Below are positions 41,549-52,977 of a DNA stretch of 64,000 nt, piece after piece. Positions within the stretch are counted from its first letter, which is position 1. Each line of letters begins with the position of its first letter. Source of the stretch: Ancylobacter oerskovii (lineage in GTDB: Bacteria; Pseudomonadota; Alphaproteobacteria; Rhizobiales; Xanthobacteraceae); contig NZ_JAHBGB010000044.1 of NCBI RefSeq assembly GCF_018390555.1, positions 709,424 to 773,423 of the forward strand, read 5' to 3'. The position numbers and the translations under genes were made by a program. The notes under the pieces are model-generated. The model did not search any database. It was not told where the DNA came from and saw only the letters and a list, made by a program, of their open reading frames with translations.

Positions 41549-41763
41549 ACATGCATAGCCCCAAACCCGTAGCATCAGCGTCCCTGTCCAACACTATCGA
41601 CGGGCTGGACGAACTCCGGGCTCTTCTGGAAGCGATCAACATGATGGCATCCGACCTAGAGGCGTATCAGGCCAATGCGTTGAGCCGCGTCGCAATCGTC
41701 GGACAGGAGATGGTCGACCGCCTTAAGGAAAGGCTCGAGTCGGATGCCGCGATGAGCTGCTGA
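41545..41763 (+). CDS. Small helical protein, 72 aa
   Basis: A 72-residue protein, helical throughout (LDELRALLEAINMMASDLEA, SRVAIVGQEMVDRLKERLES), coupled by ATGA to the gene before. Probably a partner of it. Not recognised. Confidence 0.5.
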   Translation: MNMHSPKPVASASLSNTIDGLDELRALLEAINMMASDLEAYQANALSRVAIVGQEMVDRLKERLESDAAMSC

Positions 41764-41773
41764 CCGCTCACGC

Positions 41774-41799
41774 CCCGCCGCGCTGCGAGGTGCGGCGGG
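41774..41799. repeat. Palindromic hairpin unit, copy 1
   Basis: An 8-bp stem CCCGCCGC/GCGGCGGG with a 10-base loop GCTGCGAGGT, 11 bases after the stop of the 72-residue gene. The loop is nearly the same as in copy 2 at 42366-42395. The remaining gap to 42064 holds no gene. Confidence 0.5.
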
Positions 41800-42064
41800 A
41801 CTATGTGCGCCAATGGTGGCGGCACGCGTACGGGTTACCTTGACGACCATAGGGCACACGGGCATTCTTTGGATCGAGGCTCAGCCCTCGTCGCCCGCGA
41901 CTGCTCCGGCATCGTAGGGCCATCGCGCGCATCGCAACCCATATAGCGCGCCTTCATCACTGACGGCAGCGCCCCCTGGCGGGGCAACGGGTGGGTCTGT
42001 CCGCAGTTCCGCGGACCGACTCAGCGAAGCAATGCGCCTGCGCGGCGCGAAGAGGAGAAGTGTG

Positions 42065-42358
42065 ATGGATCAGTCCACACTGGAAGAGTTGTTCATTGAG
42101 CAGGCGGAGTGGCGCGAGCAGAAGGCGATCGAGTTTCCCAATGACGACCGAAACGCCACAGCCGCTGAAGCCTTTCGTCGCCTTGCCAGTTCTGCCAAGG
42201 ACGTGCCGGACGAGGTAATCCTCGCAGCTGCTGAGCTCTATGACGATCTGCCTGATATCGAGCAATGGAACGAGATGTGCCGGACGGTTGGCTTCGGCCG
42301 ATATCCCGATTCCGCCGAAAGCTTCTTGAGGGAATTCATCTCTTCCCGCACGGGCTGA
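42065..42358 (+). CDS. Hypothetical protein, 97 aa
   Basis: A 97-residue acidic helical protein (STLEELFIEQAEWREQKAIE, NATAAEAFRRLASSAKDVPD, DIEQWNEMCRTVGFGRYPDS). GAAGAGGAGAAG decides ATG 42065. Not recognised. Similar small proteins lie in rhizobial phage accessory regions. Confidence 0.5.
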   Translation: MDQSTLEELFIEQAEWREQKAIEFPNDDRNATAAEAFRRLASSAKDVPDEVILAAAELYDDLPDIEQWNEMCRTVGFGRYPDSAESFLREFISSRTG

Positions 42359-42365
42359 CAGCCCA

Positions 42366-42395
42366 GCCCCGTCGCGCTGAAAGGTGCGGCGGGGC
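42366..42395. repeat. Palindromic hairpin unit, copy 2
   Basis: A 10-bp stem, GCCCCGTCGC with GCGGCGGGGC including one G-T pair, and a 10-base loop GCTGAAAGGT. It follows the stop of the previous gene by 7 bases, as in copy 1, and lacks a T tract. Confidence 0.5.
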
Positions 42396-42454
42396 GCCTG
42401 TGGACGCCTGCCGCCGAAGCTCGCGGCCCGGCTCAAGTCCGGTAACATCGCCCC

Positions 42455-42937
42455 ATGGCGAAGAAGAAAAAGAAGCTCACGAAACTGGCCGCCAGTGGCC
42501 GTACGCTGGAGCAGATCGCTGCGCTGCCGTTTCGGGTGTCGCCGGAAGGGCAGTTGGAGATCCTGCTGCTCACCTCCCGCGAGACACACCGCGCGGTTAT
42601 CCCAAAGGGCTGGCCGATCAAGAACCACAAGGACTGGAAGTCCGCACAGGTGGAGGCACGGCAGGAGGCGGGTGTGATCGGTGAGATCGGCCGCAAGCCG
42701 TTCGGCGAATATCGCTACTGGAAGCGGCTCGACCAGCACTTCGCACTGATCAAGGTTGAGGTGTTTCCGTTAGCGGTGACGCGCCAGCTAGCCGATTGGC
42801 CGGAACGACACGAGCGGGTTCAGCGCTGGTTCCAGGCAGAAGGCGCTGCCTTGCTCGTCGATGAGCCGGAGCTCGGCGACCTGATCCGCGATTTCGCCGA
42901 ATCCAAGGTCTGGCGGAAGCTGGCTGAGCGGAAGTGA
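42455..42937 (+). CDS. Nudix hydrolase family protein
   Basis: A 160-residue protein of the alphaproteobacterial Nudix type: IAALPFRVSPEGQLEILLLT, then RAVIPKGWPIKNHKDWKSAQ and the Nudix helix VEARQEAGVIGEIG. The usual REAxEEAG reads VEARQEAG, so one of the two paired glutamates is Gln and the preceding Arg is Val, which may weaken metal binding. The lysine-rich N-terminus (MAKKKKKLTKL) is common in this group. It is the last gene before the tRNA and may be either host or cargo. Confidence 0.75.
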   Translation: MAKKKKKLTKLAASGRTLEQIAALPFRVSPEGQLEILLLTSRETHRAVIPKGWPIKNHKDWKSAQVEARQEAGVIGEIGRKPFGEYRYWKRLDQHFALIKVEVFPLAVTRQLADWPERHERVQRWFQAEGAALLVDEPELGDLIRDFAESKVWRKLAERK

Positions 42938-43116
42938 GGGCGGGGCGCTCTCTCTCGGCGGGTTCGACTCATAGCTGGAGCCAAGAGGGCAGGGGAATCA
43001 CCCGAGTCGCGCAATTTGCGGCTTCAAGGGTGGTCACTGAATTAGGAGCGGTGTTGGGGGCACTTGGTTGGCCAAAGCGGATTTTCTTTTGAAATCAACG
43101 CCTTGGCTGAAATGAG

Positions 43117-43192
43117 TGGCTCCCTGAGCAGGACTCGAACCTGCGACCATTCGATTAACAGTCGAACGCTCTACCAACTGAGCTATCAGGGA
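43117..43192 (-). tRNA. tRNA-Asn (GTT)
   Basis: Cloverleaf on the minus strand with acceptor stem TCCCTGA/TCAGGGA, D arm TAGCTCAGTTGGTAGAGC, anticodon loop CTGTTAATC (anticodon GTT), T loop GGTTCGAGTCC, discriminator G and encoded CCA. Its 3' end faces the phage-derived region, a common integration site. 42938-43116 holds no gene. Confidence 0.95.
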
Positions 43193-43281
43193 AAAGAGGC
43201 GACCACGTCGCCGTCACGGGCGCCCCTATAGCAACGCCGGATGCGTTTGTGAAGTCGCATCCGGCGGGCATGTGGATATCT

Positions 43282-45087
<1,806 letters not shown>

Positions 45088-45308
45088 CAGGCAGTTCCTC
45101 TAAGGCGGGCGCCGTGCGCCGGAAAAAGGCACGGGCGCCGCAGCCGCTGGCCGCCGGCGGCAGCTTCAGCGACGGGCTTCATCAACGACGATCGACCAGC
45201 ATTGTCAAACGATGGAGCGGTGCGGGCGGTCGACCCGCCGTCCCCTGTTGCGGGCGCAACACGCGCCGCCGGCACCCGATCCGGGCATCTCGGCGGCGCG
45301 TGCGCTGT

Positions 45309-45382
45309 TGGAGGCCACGGAGGGAATCGAACCCCCGTACGCGGATTTGCAGTCCGCTGCGTAACCACTCCGCCACGTGGCC
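45309..45382 (-). tRNA. tRNA-Cys (GCA)
   Basis: Cloverleaf on the minus strand with acceptor GGCCACG/CGTGGCC, anticodon loop ACTGCAAAT (anticodon GCA), T arm GGGGGTTCGATTCCC, discriminator T and encoded CCA. The following gap 45383-45738 (356 bases) shows no gene; it should hold promoters for this tRNA and for the methyltransferase. Confidence 0.95.
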
Positions 45383-45738
45383 GCAGGCGAGGAAGCGCCC
45401 CGGAGAGCGCCGCCGTCTTGCAGCCGAGGCGCCTCATAACAGAGCCTCTTGCGAACGGCAACGGAGGAGCGCCCTTTCGTCCCCGGTCCCGTGCGCCGCC
45501 GCGCAAGGGCCGCGCAGGAGTATAGCTTGGGCGCGCGCGGGCACACGGCAGGCGGGCAGGTGGAAGCCGTGCGGGCGGAACGGGCCGGGATGCAGCGACA
45601 TGGGTGGAAGAATGCTTGCCAAGCCGGCGTGCGTCGCACTACTCATGGCAAGCCGCGAAGGGCAGGGAGCAGGGCAGGGAAGCCTTGCCGCAGCGCTCTC
45701 CGCGGCGTTTTCCGGGAACGTAGTCGGGATTGCCCAGA

Positions 45739-46401
45739 ATGATCGATTTCGCTGAGATGCGCCGTGCCATGGTCGACGCGCAGGTGCGGGCGAACGACGT
45801 GACCGATCTGAAGATCGTCGCCGCCATGCTGGAGACGCCGCGCGAGCGCTTCGTCCCGGCCGGGCTGCGCAACTTCGCCTATATCGACGACGATCTGCTG
45901 GTGAAGGAGGGGGCCCCCGGCCGCTACCTGATGGAGCCGATGGTGCTGGCCAAGCTGCTGCAGGCGGCCGAAATCGGCGAAGGCGATCTGGTGCTCGATG
46001 TCGGGGCTTCCACCGGCTACTCGACCGCCGTGCTGGCGCGGCTCGCTGGCCAGGTGGTGGCGCTCGAGGAAGATGGCGAGCTGGCCGACAAGGGGGCCGG
46101 CGTGCTCACCGAGCTCGGCCTGCTCAACGCCGCCTATGTGAAGGGGCCGCTCACCGCCGGCTGGCCGGCCGAGGCGCCCTATGACGCGATTCTGCTCAAC
46201 GGATCGGTCGACGAGGCGCCGCAGGCGCTGCTTTCGCAGCTCAAGCCGGGCGGGCGACTCGTTGCGGTGATCGGACGGGGCCGCGCCGGCCGCGCCACGG
46301 TGTTCACCAACACCGCCGGGGGCATCGGATCGCGCGTGGTCTTCGATGCCGCCGTGCCCACCCTGCCGGGGTTCGAGGCGGCGCCGGGCTTTGTATTCTA
46401 A
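45739..46401 (+). CDS. PCMT-family protein methyltransferase
   Basis: A 220-residue protein-L-isoaspartate O-methyltransferase family member. The SAM-binding motif LVLDVGASTGYSTAVLARLA and the upstream ERFVPAGLRNFAYIDDDLLV are diagnostic. In Rhizobiales a PCMT-like gene stands immediately before tolC, as here. The post-I acidic residue VVALEED is present. It may repair isoaspartyl residues, though this branch has not been shown to. ATG 45739 is preferred over TTG 45730. Confidence 0.85.
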   Translation: MIDFAEMRRAMVDAQVRANDVTDLKIVAAMLETPRERFVPAGLRNFAYIDDDLLVKEGAPGRYLMEPMVLAKLLQAAEIGEGDLVLDVGASTGYSTAVLARLAGQVVALEEDGELADKGAGVLTELGLLNAAYVKGPLTAGWPAEAPYDAILLNGSVDEAPQALLSQLKPGGRLVAVIGRGRAGRATVFTNTAGGIGSRVVFDAAVPTLPGFEAAPGFVF

Positions 46402-46576
46402 GGCTTTGCGCGGGGGCTGTGGCTGATCTGCCGCGCTCCCCGCAAATTGGTTTCCGTTCTCCTACTTGCAGTTCACAGCTCCTCTTCGTCCTCCTATTCT
46501 GACAGTCCGTCATACATAGATGAGAAGCGGCCGATGGTAGTCGCTTCCGTTTTGATCGCGTTGCAGGGGTTTGAGC

Positions 46577-47986
46577 ATGTGGCTTGATGCTACCGGGGGC
46601 AGGCTGGTCGCGTCTGCGATCACCGTTTTCGTGATTGGGACATCGCTTCCGGCCGCCGCCCAGACGCTCGATCAGGCGCTGGTTTCCGCTTACAACAGCA
46701 ACCCGACGTTGAATTCGCAGCGTGCGGCCACCCGCGCCACCGACGAATATGTGCCGATCGCGCTGGGCGGCTACCGTCCGCAGGTGTTCGGCACCGCCTC
46801 GATCGGCGCCGAATGGACCGAGACGCGAATCGGCGCGGCGACGGCTCGCCTCACCGGCGTGCCGACGGTCAGCAACAACACGCTGTTTCCCTCGGGATTC
46901 GGCGTCACCATCAGCCAGACCATCTATGACGGCCTGCGCACCGCCAATTCGGTGCGCGGCGCCGAATCGCAGGTGAGGGGCCAGCGCGAGCTGCTGCGCA
47001 ATACCGAGCAGCTGGTACTGCTCGACGGCGTGACCGCCTATATGAACGTGCTGCAGAACTCGGCGCTGGTGGAGCTGCAGAAGCAGAACCTCGCGGCCCT
47101 GCAGGAAGAATTGCGGGCGGCCCGCGACCGCTTCGCCGTCGGCGAGATCACCCGCACCGACGTCGCCCAGGCCGAGGCGAGCGTCGCCAACGCCCAGAGC
47201 CTGCTCTCGCAGGCGCAGTCCAACCTGACCACCTCGCAGGCGGTGTTCTTCCAGGTGACCGGGCTGAAGGCGAACAAGCTTTCGCCCGGCCGCCCGATCG
47301 ACCCGATGCTGCCGAAGAATGTCGACACGGCGATCCAGATGGGCCTCGGTCGCCATCCGGCGGTGAAGGCGGCCGAATTCGCGGTCGACGCCTCGATGTC
47401 GAATGTGAAGGTGGCCGAATCGGCCCTGTCGCCGCAGCTGAGCCTGCAGGGCACGGCGGGGTCGAACTACAATTCGTCCACCACGATCGAGCGGGCGACC
47501 TCCGCTACCGCGAGCCTGAATCTCACCGTGCCGATCTATCAGGGCGGCTCGGAGTTCGCGACCATCCGCCAGACCAAGGAACTGCTCAGCCAGTCGCGCA
47601 TCGAGGTCGACGTGAACCGCGACCAGGTGCGGGCGAATGTGGTGCAGTACTGGGGCGCCCTGGTGGCGGCAAAGGACGCCATCGAATCGGCGCAGGCCTC
47701 GGTGGCCGCCAACGAGATCGCGCTGCGCGGCGTGCGCGAGGAATGGCGCGTCGGCCAGCGCACCACGCTCGACGTGCTGAACGCCCAGACGGCGCTGTTC
47801 AACGCGCGGGCCAGCCTGGTCATCGCCCAGCGCGACCGCGTGGTTGCCTCCTATGCGGTGCTGTCCTCGGTGGGCGAACTCAACTCCACCAAGCTGTCGC
47901 TGAAGGTCGCGACCTACAATCCGAAGATCCACTACAACCAGGTGCGCGACGCCTGGATCGGCGTGCGGACCCCGGGCGGGCAGTAG
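46577..47986 (+). CDS. tolC: TolC-family outer membrane channel
   Basis: A 469-residue outer membrane efflux protein. A signal peptide ends near ATSLPAAAQ-type cleavage (IGTSLPAAAQ). Two OEP repeats of long helices follow: TLDQALVSAYNSNPTLNSQR and the second half VDTAIQMGLGRHPAVKAAEF. The motif VGEITRTDVAQAEASVANAQ and its repeat VGQRTTLDVLNAQTALFNAR are the family signature. It forms a trimeric channel for type I secretion and efflux pumps. An AT-rich stretch at 46450-46520 is the likely promoter. Confidence 0.9.
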   Translation: MWLDATGGRLVASAITVFVIGTSLPAAAQTLDQALVSAYNSNPTLNSQRAATRATDEYVPIALGGYRPQVFGTASIGAEWTETRIGAATARLTGVPTVSNNTLFPSGFGVTISQTIYDGLRTANSVRGAESQVRGQRELLRNTEQLVLLDGVTAYMNVLQNSALVELQKQNLAALQEELRAARDRFAVGEITRTDVAQAEASVANAQSLLSQAQSNLTTSQAVFFQVTGLKANKLSPGRPIDPMLPKNVDTAIQMGLGRHPAVKAAEFAVDASMSNVKVAESALSPQLSLQGTAGSNYNSSTTIERATSATASLNLTVPIYQGGSEFATIRQTKELLSQSRIEVDVNRDQVRANVVQYWGALVAAKDAIESAQASVAANEIALRGVREEWRVGQRTTLDVLNAQTALFNARASLVIAQRDRVVASYAVLSSVGELNSTKLSLKVATYNPKIHYNQVRDAWIGVRTPGGQ

Positions 47987-48014
47987 CGCCCGGCCGCCTT
48001 CCTCGATCGAGAAG

Positions 48015-48040
48015 ATGCCCGGCCTCGTGCCGGGCATTTT
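48015..48040 (+). terminator. Intrinsic terminator after tolC
   Basis: A 9-bp perfect stem (ATGCCCGGC with GCCGGGCAT) around a CTCGT loop ending in TTT. It closes the methyltransferase-tolC unit. The rest of the gap to 48328 shows no gene and includes an AT-rich TTTACAAAGTGTTAATGTATG stretch at about 48254-48274 that may be the popZ promoter. Confidence 0.75.
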
Positions 48041-48328
48041 CGTTCGGGCCGGTGCGGGTGGGGGGGAACATCGCTCGGGATACAGGATCCGCCCGGCTGC
48101 AGGCATCATGCGCAAGTCGCGGGCGCGGGCTGATTGCAGGCATTGCGTCGGTGGCTGACGCTGGGTCAATAATGGGCGCGGCGGGACGTCCCTTGCGGTC
48201 GGTCATCCACAAGCTCACGGGCCTCGATGGCGCGACATTGGAGCTAGTGGCATGTTTACAAAGTGTTAATGTATGATTCGGCGGGGCAATGACCCGCATG
48301 GTGTGTGAGTAAGCGTTTCAGAGGTCGG

Positions 48329-49159
48329 ATGCAGCGCATGTCGGTGAGTGCGAGGGCGAACGAGCCATCCATGGAGGAGATTCTAGCCTCGATCAGGCGG
48401 ATCATCTCCGACGATGTCGCCGGCGAGGGCGAAGCGGCACAGTCCGCCGGCCTCGTCGAACTGGTTGAGGTCGCTCCGGTCGGCGAGGATGTCGCGTCTT
48501 CGGCGGAGCCGTCGGCCGAGACCGTTGCCGGCGAGCCGGAGGAGCTCGCGGCCGAGCCCGCCGTCGCCGTGGCGGCCGTGGCCGTCCCGCAGCACGAGGC
48601 CGAGATCGCCGATGCCACGGCGCCGCGCCCGCATCCCTTGCCGCCGACCGCCGCCGCCGCCGCACGGACGGAGGCGACGCCCATCGAGCGCGCCGTCCAT
48701 GCGGAACTCGATGGCCTGGCCGGCAGTTTGCATGCACAGGTCATGGCCGCCGTTACCCGTTCCGTCGAATCCCTCGCTCCCAAAGCCTTCCCGGAGACTG
48801 CCGATATGCAGGTGCAAGCCAAGCCCGCCGTGGTTTCGTCGCGTCTCAATTCCACGCTCGCCGAACGCCGCACCTCCGAAGACGCCGAGGCCCCGCGCGG
48901 CGAGACCCGCTCGCTGCTGGCGCGCGCCGAGGCGGAGGGCCGGCCGAACCGGCTGGTGTCCGGCGCTGCCGGCGAATCGGTGGCGTCCTCCTTCGGGGCG
49001 CTGGCCCGTACCGTCGCCTCCAACACCCGCTCGATGGAGGACGTTGTCACCGACGCTCTGCGCCCGATGCTGAGGAGCTGGCTCGACGAGAACCTGCCCG
49101 AGCTGGTGGAGCGGCTGGTGCGCGCCGAGATCGAGCGCGTGGCGCGCCACGGCCAGTGA
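48329..49159 (+). CDS. popZ: Polar organising protein PopZ (DUF2497)
   Basis: A 276-residue protein. The N-terminal helix PSMEEILASIRRIISDD, a long acidic proline/alanine-rich linker and the C-terminal oligomerisation region (DALRPMLRSWLDENLPELVE, RLVRAEIERVARHG) are the three hallmarks of PopZ. It forms a polar matrix that anchors the chromosome origin and polarity factors in alphaproteobacteria. Its place before valS is conserved in Rhizobiales. Start uncertain between ATG 48329 and ATG 48338. Confidence 0.88.
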   Translation: MQRMSVSARANEPSMEEILASIRRIISDDVAGEGEAAQSAGLVELVEVAPVGEDVASSAEPSAETVAGEPEELAAEPAVAVAAVAVPQHEAEIADATAPRPHPLPPTAAAAARTEATPIERAVHAELDGLAGSLHAQVMAAVTRSVESLAPKAFPETADMQVQAKPAVVSSRLNSTLAERRTSEDAEAPRGETRSLLARAEAEGRPNRLVSGAAGESVASSFGALARTVASNTRSMEDVVTDALRPMLRSWLDENLPELVERLVRAEIERVARHGQ

Positions 49160-49349
49160 GCGAACGGGCGGGCCGCCGGCTCGCCCGGTCTCGACCCGCC
49201 GACGCCGGCATGCCATCGGGAGGCTTGTCGATCCCGGCCCCGGTTGTGCCGGAGCCGTTGGGGCAGGCCGGATCGTCAACTGAATGTTGACTTGAGCGCC
49301 CCGCTCCGCTTTCTGTCGCACCCGTTTCCCGTGGTGCCCCGGAGCCGAC

Positions 49350-52187
49350 ATGCTCGACAACAGGTTCGATCCCGCCGCCGTCGAAGGCCGCATCTATCAG
49401 GCATGGGTCGAGGCCGATGCCTTCAAGGCCGGCCGTCCCGAGCGGGTAAACGCCGAGCCCTATTGCATCGTCATCCCGCCGCCCAACGTCACCGGCTCGC
49501 TCCATATGGGGCATGCGCTGAACAACACGCTGCAGGACGTGCTCGCCCGCTTCGAGCGCATGCGCGGCAAGGACGTGCTGTGGCAGGTCGGCACCGACCA
49601 TGCCGGCATCGCCACCCAGATGGTGGTCGAGCGCCAGCTCGCCGAGCGCCAGCAGCCGGGCCGCCGCGACATGGGACGCGCGGCCTTCGTCGAGCGTGTC
49701 TGGGCGTGGAAGGAAGAATCCGGCGGCACCATCATCAACCAGCTGAAGCGGCTGGGCGCCTCCTGCGACTGGTCGCGCGAGCGCTTCACCATGGACGAGG
49801 GGCTGTCGCGCGCGGTCCTCAAGGTGTTCGTGCGGCTCTACAAGGAAGGGCTGATCTACAAGGACAAGCGCCTCGTCAACTGGGACCCGAAGTTCCAGTC
49901 CGCCATCTCCGACCTCGAGGTGGTGCAGACCGAGGTGAAGGGTCATCTCTGGCACTTCCGCTATCCGCTCGCCGATGGCGTCACCTATGAGCACCCGATC
50001 GCCTTCGACGAGGAAGGCAGGCCGACCGGGTATGAGACCCGCGACTATATCGTGGTCGCCACCACCCGCCCGGAGACCATGCTCGGCGACACCGCGGTGG
50101 CGGTGCATCCCGAGGACACCCGCTATCTCGGCCTCGTCGCCGCCGGCGCCAAGGTGCGCCTGCCGCTGGTCGGCCGGCTGATCCCCATCGTCGCCGACGC
50201 CTATTCCGACCCGACCAAGGGCACCGGCGCGGTGAAGATCACCCCGGCGCACGACTTCAACGACTTCGAGGTCGGCAAGCGCGCCGGCGTGCCGATGATC
50301 AACGTGCTCGACGCCGAGGCGCGGCTCGCGCTGTCGGGCAATGCCGAGTTCCTCGAGGGCGCTACCGAGGGCGCCGATCTCGACGCGGTGCTGGCGCTGG
50401 GCGGCCAGAGTCGCGAGGCGGCGCGCAAGGCCATCGTCGCGCTGATGGAGGAGCGCGGGCTGCTCGACAGGATCGAGCCGCACACCCACATGGTGCCGCA
50501 TGGCGACCGCTCCAACGTCGTCATCGAGCCCTGGCTCACCGACCAGTGGTATGTCGACGCCCACACGCTGGCCCAGCCGGCGCTGAAGGCGGTGCGCGAC
50601 GGGCGCACCAGCTTCATCCCGAAGAACTGGGAGAAAACCTATTTCGAATGGCTGGAGAACATCCAGCCCTGGTGCATCTCGCGCCAGCTGTGGTGGGGCC
50701 ACCAGATCCCGGCCTGGTACGGGCCGGACGGCACCGTCTTCGTCGAGGAGACCGAGGAGGCGGCGATCGCCGCGGCGCTCGCCCATTGCGTGCAGGCCGG
50801 CATCATCACCGACGCCGAGGCGCAGGATTACGCCAAGCATCCCGAGAAGGCGGGCGGCCTCATCACCCGCGACGAGGACGTGCTGGACACCTGGTTCTCT
50901 TCGGCGCTGTGGCCGTTCTCGACGCTCGGCTGGCCGGACCGGACAAGGGAGCTCGAGCGCTTCTACCCGACCTCGGTGCTGATCACCGGCTTCGACATCA
51001 TCTTCTTCTGGGTCGCCCGGATGATGATGATGGGCCTGCATTTCATGGACGGCGTCATCCCGTTCAAGGACGTCTACATCCACGCCCTCGTCCGCGACGA
51101 GAAGGGCGCCAAGATGTCGAAGTCCAAGGGCAACGTCATCGACCCCTTGTCGCTGATCGAGGAATATGGCGCCGACGCGCTGCGCTTCACGCTCGCCGCC
51201 ATGGCGGCGCAGGGGCGCGACATCAAGCTCGCGACCTCGCGTGTCGAGGGCTACCGCAACTTCGCGACCAAGCTGTGGAACGCCGCCCGCTTCGCCGAGA
51301 TGAACGGCTGCACGCGGGTGTCGACCTATGAGCCGAAGCAGGTGGAACTGGCGGTGAACCGCTGGATCCTCGGCGAACTGCAGCAGGCGAACGAGGAGAT
51401 CACCGCCGCCATCGAGGCCTACCGCTTCAACGATGCGGCGGGCGCGGCCTATCGCTTCGTGTGGAACATCTTCTGCGACTGGTATCTGGAGCTGGCCAAG
51501 CCGGTGTTCATGAACGCCGACAATCCCTGGCAGGCGGAGACGCGGGCGACCACCGCCTTCGTGCTCGACGAGATCCTGAAGCTGCTGCATCCCTTCATGC
51601 CGTTCCTCACCGAGGAGCTGTGGAAGCTCACCGCCGGCGAAGGGCTGCGGCGGCCGGCCATGCTGGCGCTGACCCCCTGGTCGAAGCTCTCCGGCCTGAA
51701 GGCGCCGCAGGCGGCCGAGGAGATCGGCTGGCTGCTCGACCTCGTCACCGAGATCCGCTCGGTGCGGGCGGAGATGAACGTGCCGGCCGGCGCGCAGATC
51801 CCGCTGGTGCTGGTGGACGCCTCCAGCCTCACCCAGACCCGGGCCGAGGTGTGGATGGACGCGCTGACGCGCCTCGCCCGCCTCTCCGGCGTGACCTTCG
51901 CCGACATTGCCCCGCCCGGTGCGGTGCAGGTGGTGGTGCGCGACGAGGCGGCGGCGCTGCCGCTGGCCGGCATCATCGACATGGACGCCGAGGTGGCGCG
52001 GCTCGGCAAGGAGCTCGCCAAGACGCAGGACGAGCTCGACAAGATCGAGAAGAAGCTCGGCAACCCGGACTTCATCTCCCGCGCCAAGGAAGAGGTGATC
52101 GAGGAGCAGCGCGAGCGTCGCGACGCCGCCCAGGCCCGCGCGGCCAAGATCCGCGACGCGCTCGGCCGCCTCGGCAAGGCGGGCTGA
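49350..52187 (+). CDS. valS: Valyl-tRNA synthetase
   Basis: A 945-residue class I synthetase of the ValS type. HIGH-like HMGH at 52-55 within [16 protein letters not shown], the editing domain landmarks [25 protein letters not shown] at 588-592 and the C-terminal coiled-coil arm ([20 protein letters not shown]) are all present. Normal length. Charges tRNA-Val and edits threonine. 49160-49349 has no gene and should carry the promoter. Confidence 0.97.
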   Translation: MLDNRFDPAAVEGRIYQAWVEADAFKAGRPERVNAEPYCIVIPPPNVTGSLHMGHALNNTLQDVLARFERMRGKDVLWQVGTDHAGIATQMVVERQLAERQQPGRRDMGRAAFVERVWAWKEESGGTIINQLKRLGASCDWSRERFTMDEGLSRAVLKVFVRLYKEGLIYKDKRLVNWDPKFQSAISDLEVVQTEVKGHLWHFRYPLADGVTYEHPIAFDEEGRPTGYETRDYIVVATTRPETMLGDTAVAVHPEDTRYLGLVAAGAKVRLPLVGRLIPIVADAYSDPTKGTGAVKITPAHDFNDFEVGKRAGVPMINVLDAEARLALSGNAEFLEGATEGADLDAVLALGGQSREAARKAIVALMEERGLLDRIEPHTHMVPHGDRSNVVIEPWLTDQWYVDAHTLAQPALKAVRDGRTSFIPKNWEKTYFEWLENIQPWCISRQLWWGHQIPAWYGPDGTVFVEETEEAAIAAALAHCVQAGIITDAEAQDYAKHPEKAGGLITRDEDVLDTWFSSALWPFSTLGWPDRTRELERFYPTSVLITGFDIIFFWVARMMMMGLHFMDGVIPFKDVYIHALVRDEKGAKMSKSKGNVIDPLSLIEEYGADALRFTLAAMAAQGRDIKLATSRVEGYRNFATKLWNAARFAEMNGCTRVSTYEPKQVELAVNRWILGELQQANEEITAAIEAYRFNDAAGAAYRFVWNIFCDWYLELAKPVFMNADNPWQAETRATTAFVLDEILKLLHPFMPFLTEELWKLTAGEGLRRPAMLALTPWSKLSGLKAPQAAEEIGWLLDLVTEIRSVRAEMNVPAGAQIPLVLVDASSLTQTRAEVWMDALTRLARLSGVTFADIAPPGAVQVVVRDEAAALPLAGIIDMDAEVARLGKELAKTQDELDKIEKKLGNPDFISRAKEEVIEEQRERRDAAQARAAKIRDALGRLGKAG

Positions 52188-52376
52188 GGGGGCTCTCCGG
52201 GCCGCGGTTCCACTCGACATTCCGCTCTGCGGGCGGGTGGGGGGCACGGCGGGAAGGCCGCCCCCTGGCCGGGGCATGGCGAGGACATGGATGCCCGGGC
52301 AAGGCCCGGGCTGCATGTCATCGCGGCGGCAGATCGGTTCCGCCGCGCCGGCGGGCGGGCGTGCCGGCCGGCGCCC

Positions 52377-52607
52377 TCAGGAGGTGGAGCCGACAGCGGT
52401 GGGCGGCACCGGGAGGGCGTCGTCCCGGGCGGAGGTCGAAGAGGCCGTCGGCGCCTCGACCGGCGGCAGATATTTGTCGAGCTCGCTCCGCAGCCTTTCG
52501 ATCACATCGGCCGCCTCGGAGAGCTCGTCCTCCACCTTGTCGCGGGGAAACCCGTCGAGATCCGCCGCCATCGCGCGCAGGCGATCCACGATATTGCCGC
52601 TCGACAT
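52377..52607 (-). CDS. Small conserved hypothetical, 76 aa
   Basis: A 76-residue protein, MSSGNIVDRLRAMAADLDGF with a helical SEAADVIERLRSELDKYLPP and a disordered tail. CAGGAGGACG is an excellent ribosome binding site for ATG 52607. Single minus-strand gene between valS and ilvD. Resembles phage or chromosomal proteins that carry an AADVIERLRxE helix. Confidence 0.6.
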   Translation of the reverse strand: MSSGNIVDRLRAMAADLDGFPRDKVEDELSEAADVIERLRSELDKYLPPVEAPTASSTSARDDALPVPPTAVGSTS

Positions 52608-52806
52608 TTTCGTCCTCCTGACCGCGGTCTCCGCCGCGTCGTTGAAGCCTACACCGCCACCTCCCTTCCGCACAGCGCGTGACGTGGTGATGACGCGCGC
52701 CTGAAGGACGCCGGGCCCGGGGCGAGGCGGCAAAAGAGGTAGCAGTAAAGCCTTAAGCCTAAGCGCGAGATGGCACGCGGTACCGCCGTTTGGCGCTACC
52801 GCCGAT

Positions 52807-52830
52807 CGTGACACATGTGCAACAGTGTCA
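52807..52830. promoter_or_regulatory. Dyad GTGACAC-n10-GTGTCAC upstream of ilvD
   Basis: Seven-base perfect arms separated by 10 bases, in the 370-base gap 52608-52977 between the divergent small gene and ilvD. The size and spacing fit a dimeric regulator site. Nothing else specific is seen in the gap. The regulator is unknown. Confidence 0.4.
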
Positions 52831-52977
52831 CGCATTCGCCACCCTAACCGGGCCCGGCACCCAGGGCGCCGCGAAGCCGCCACAAACCGGCACGAAATCC
52901 GACCCGAAGACAGTGGATAGTCGTGCCTAGGATGCGGGTTCAAAGAATTCCGCCTCTACCGGGAAAGCACTTTAGAA

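Noticed and set aside
42955-42986. GGTTCGACTC...GAGCCA stretch resembling a tRNA 3' end
   Set aside because: It lies on the opposite strand from tRNA-Asn and lacks a matching acceptor or T-stem, so it is not a convincing attachment remnant.
49047-52316. 1089-codon minus-strand frame opposite valS
   Set aside because: Leucine/histidine/arginine-rich mirror of valS with no family features; third-position GC bias keeps the frame open.
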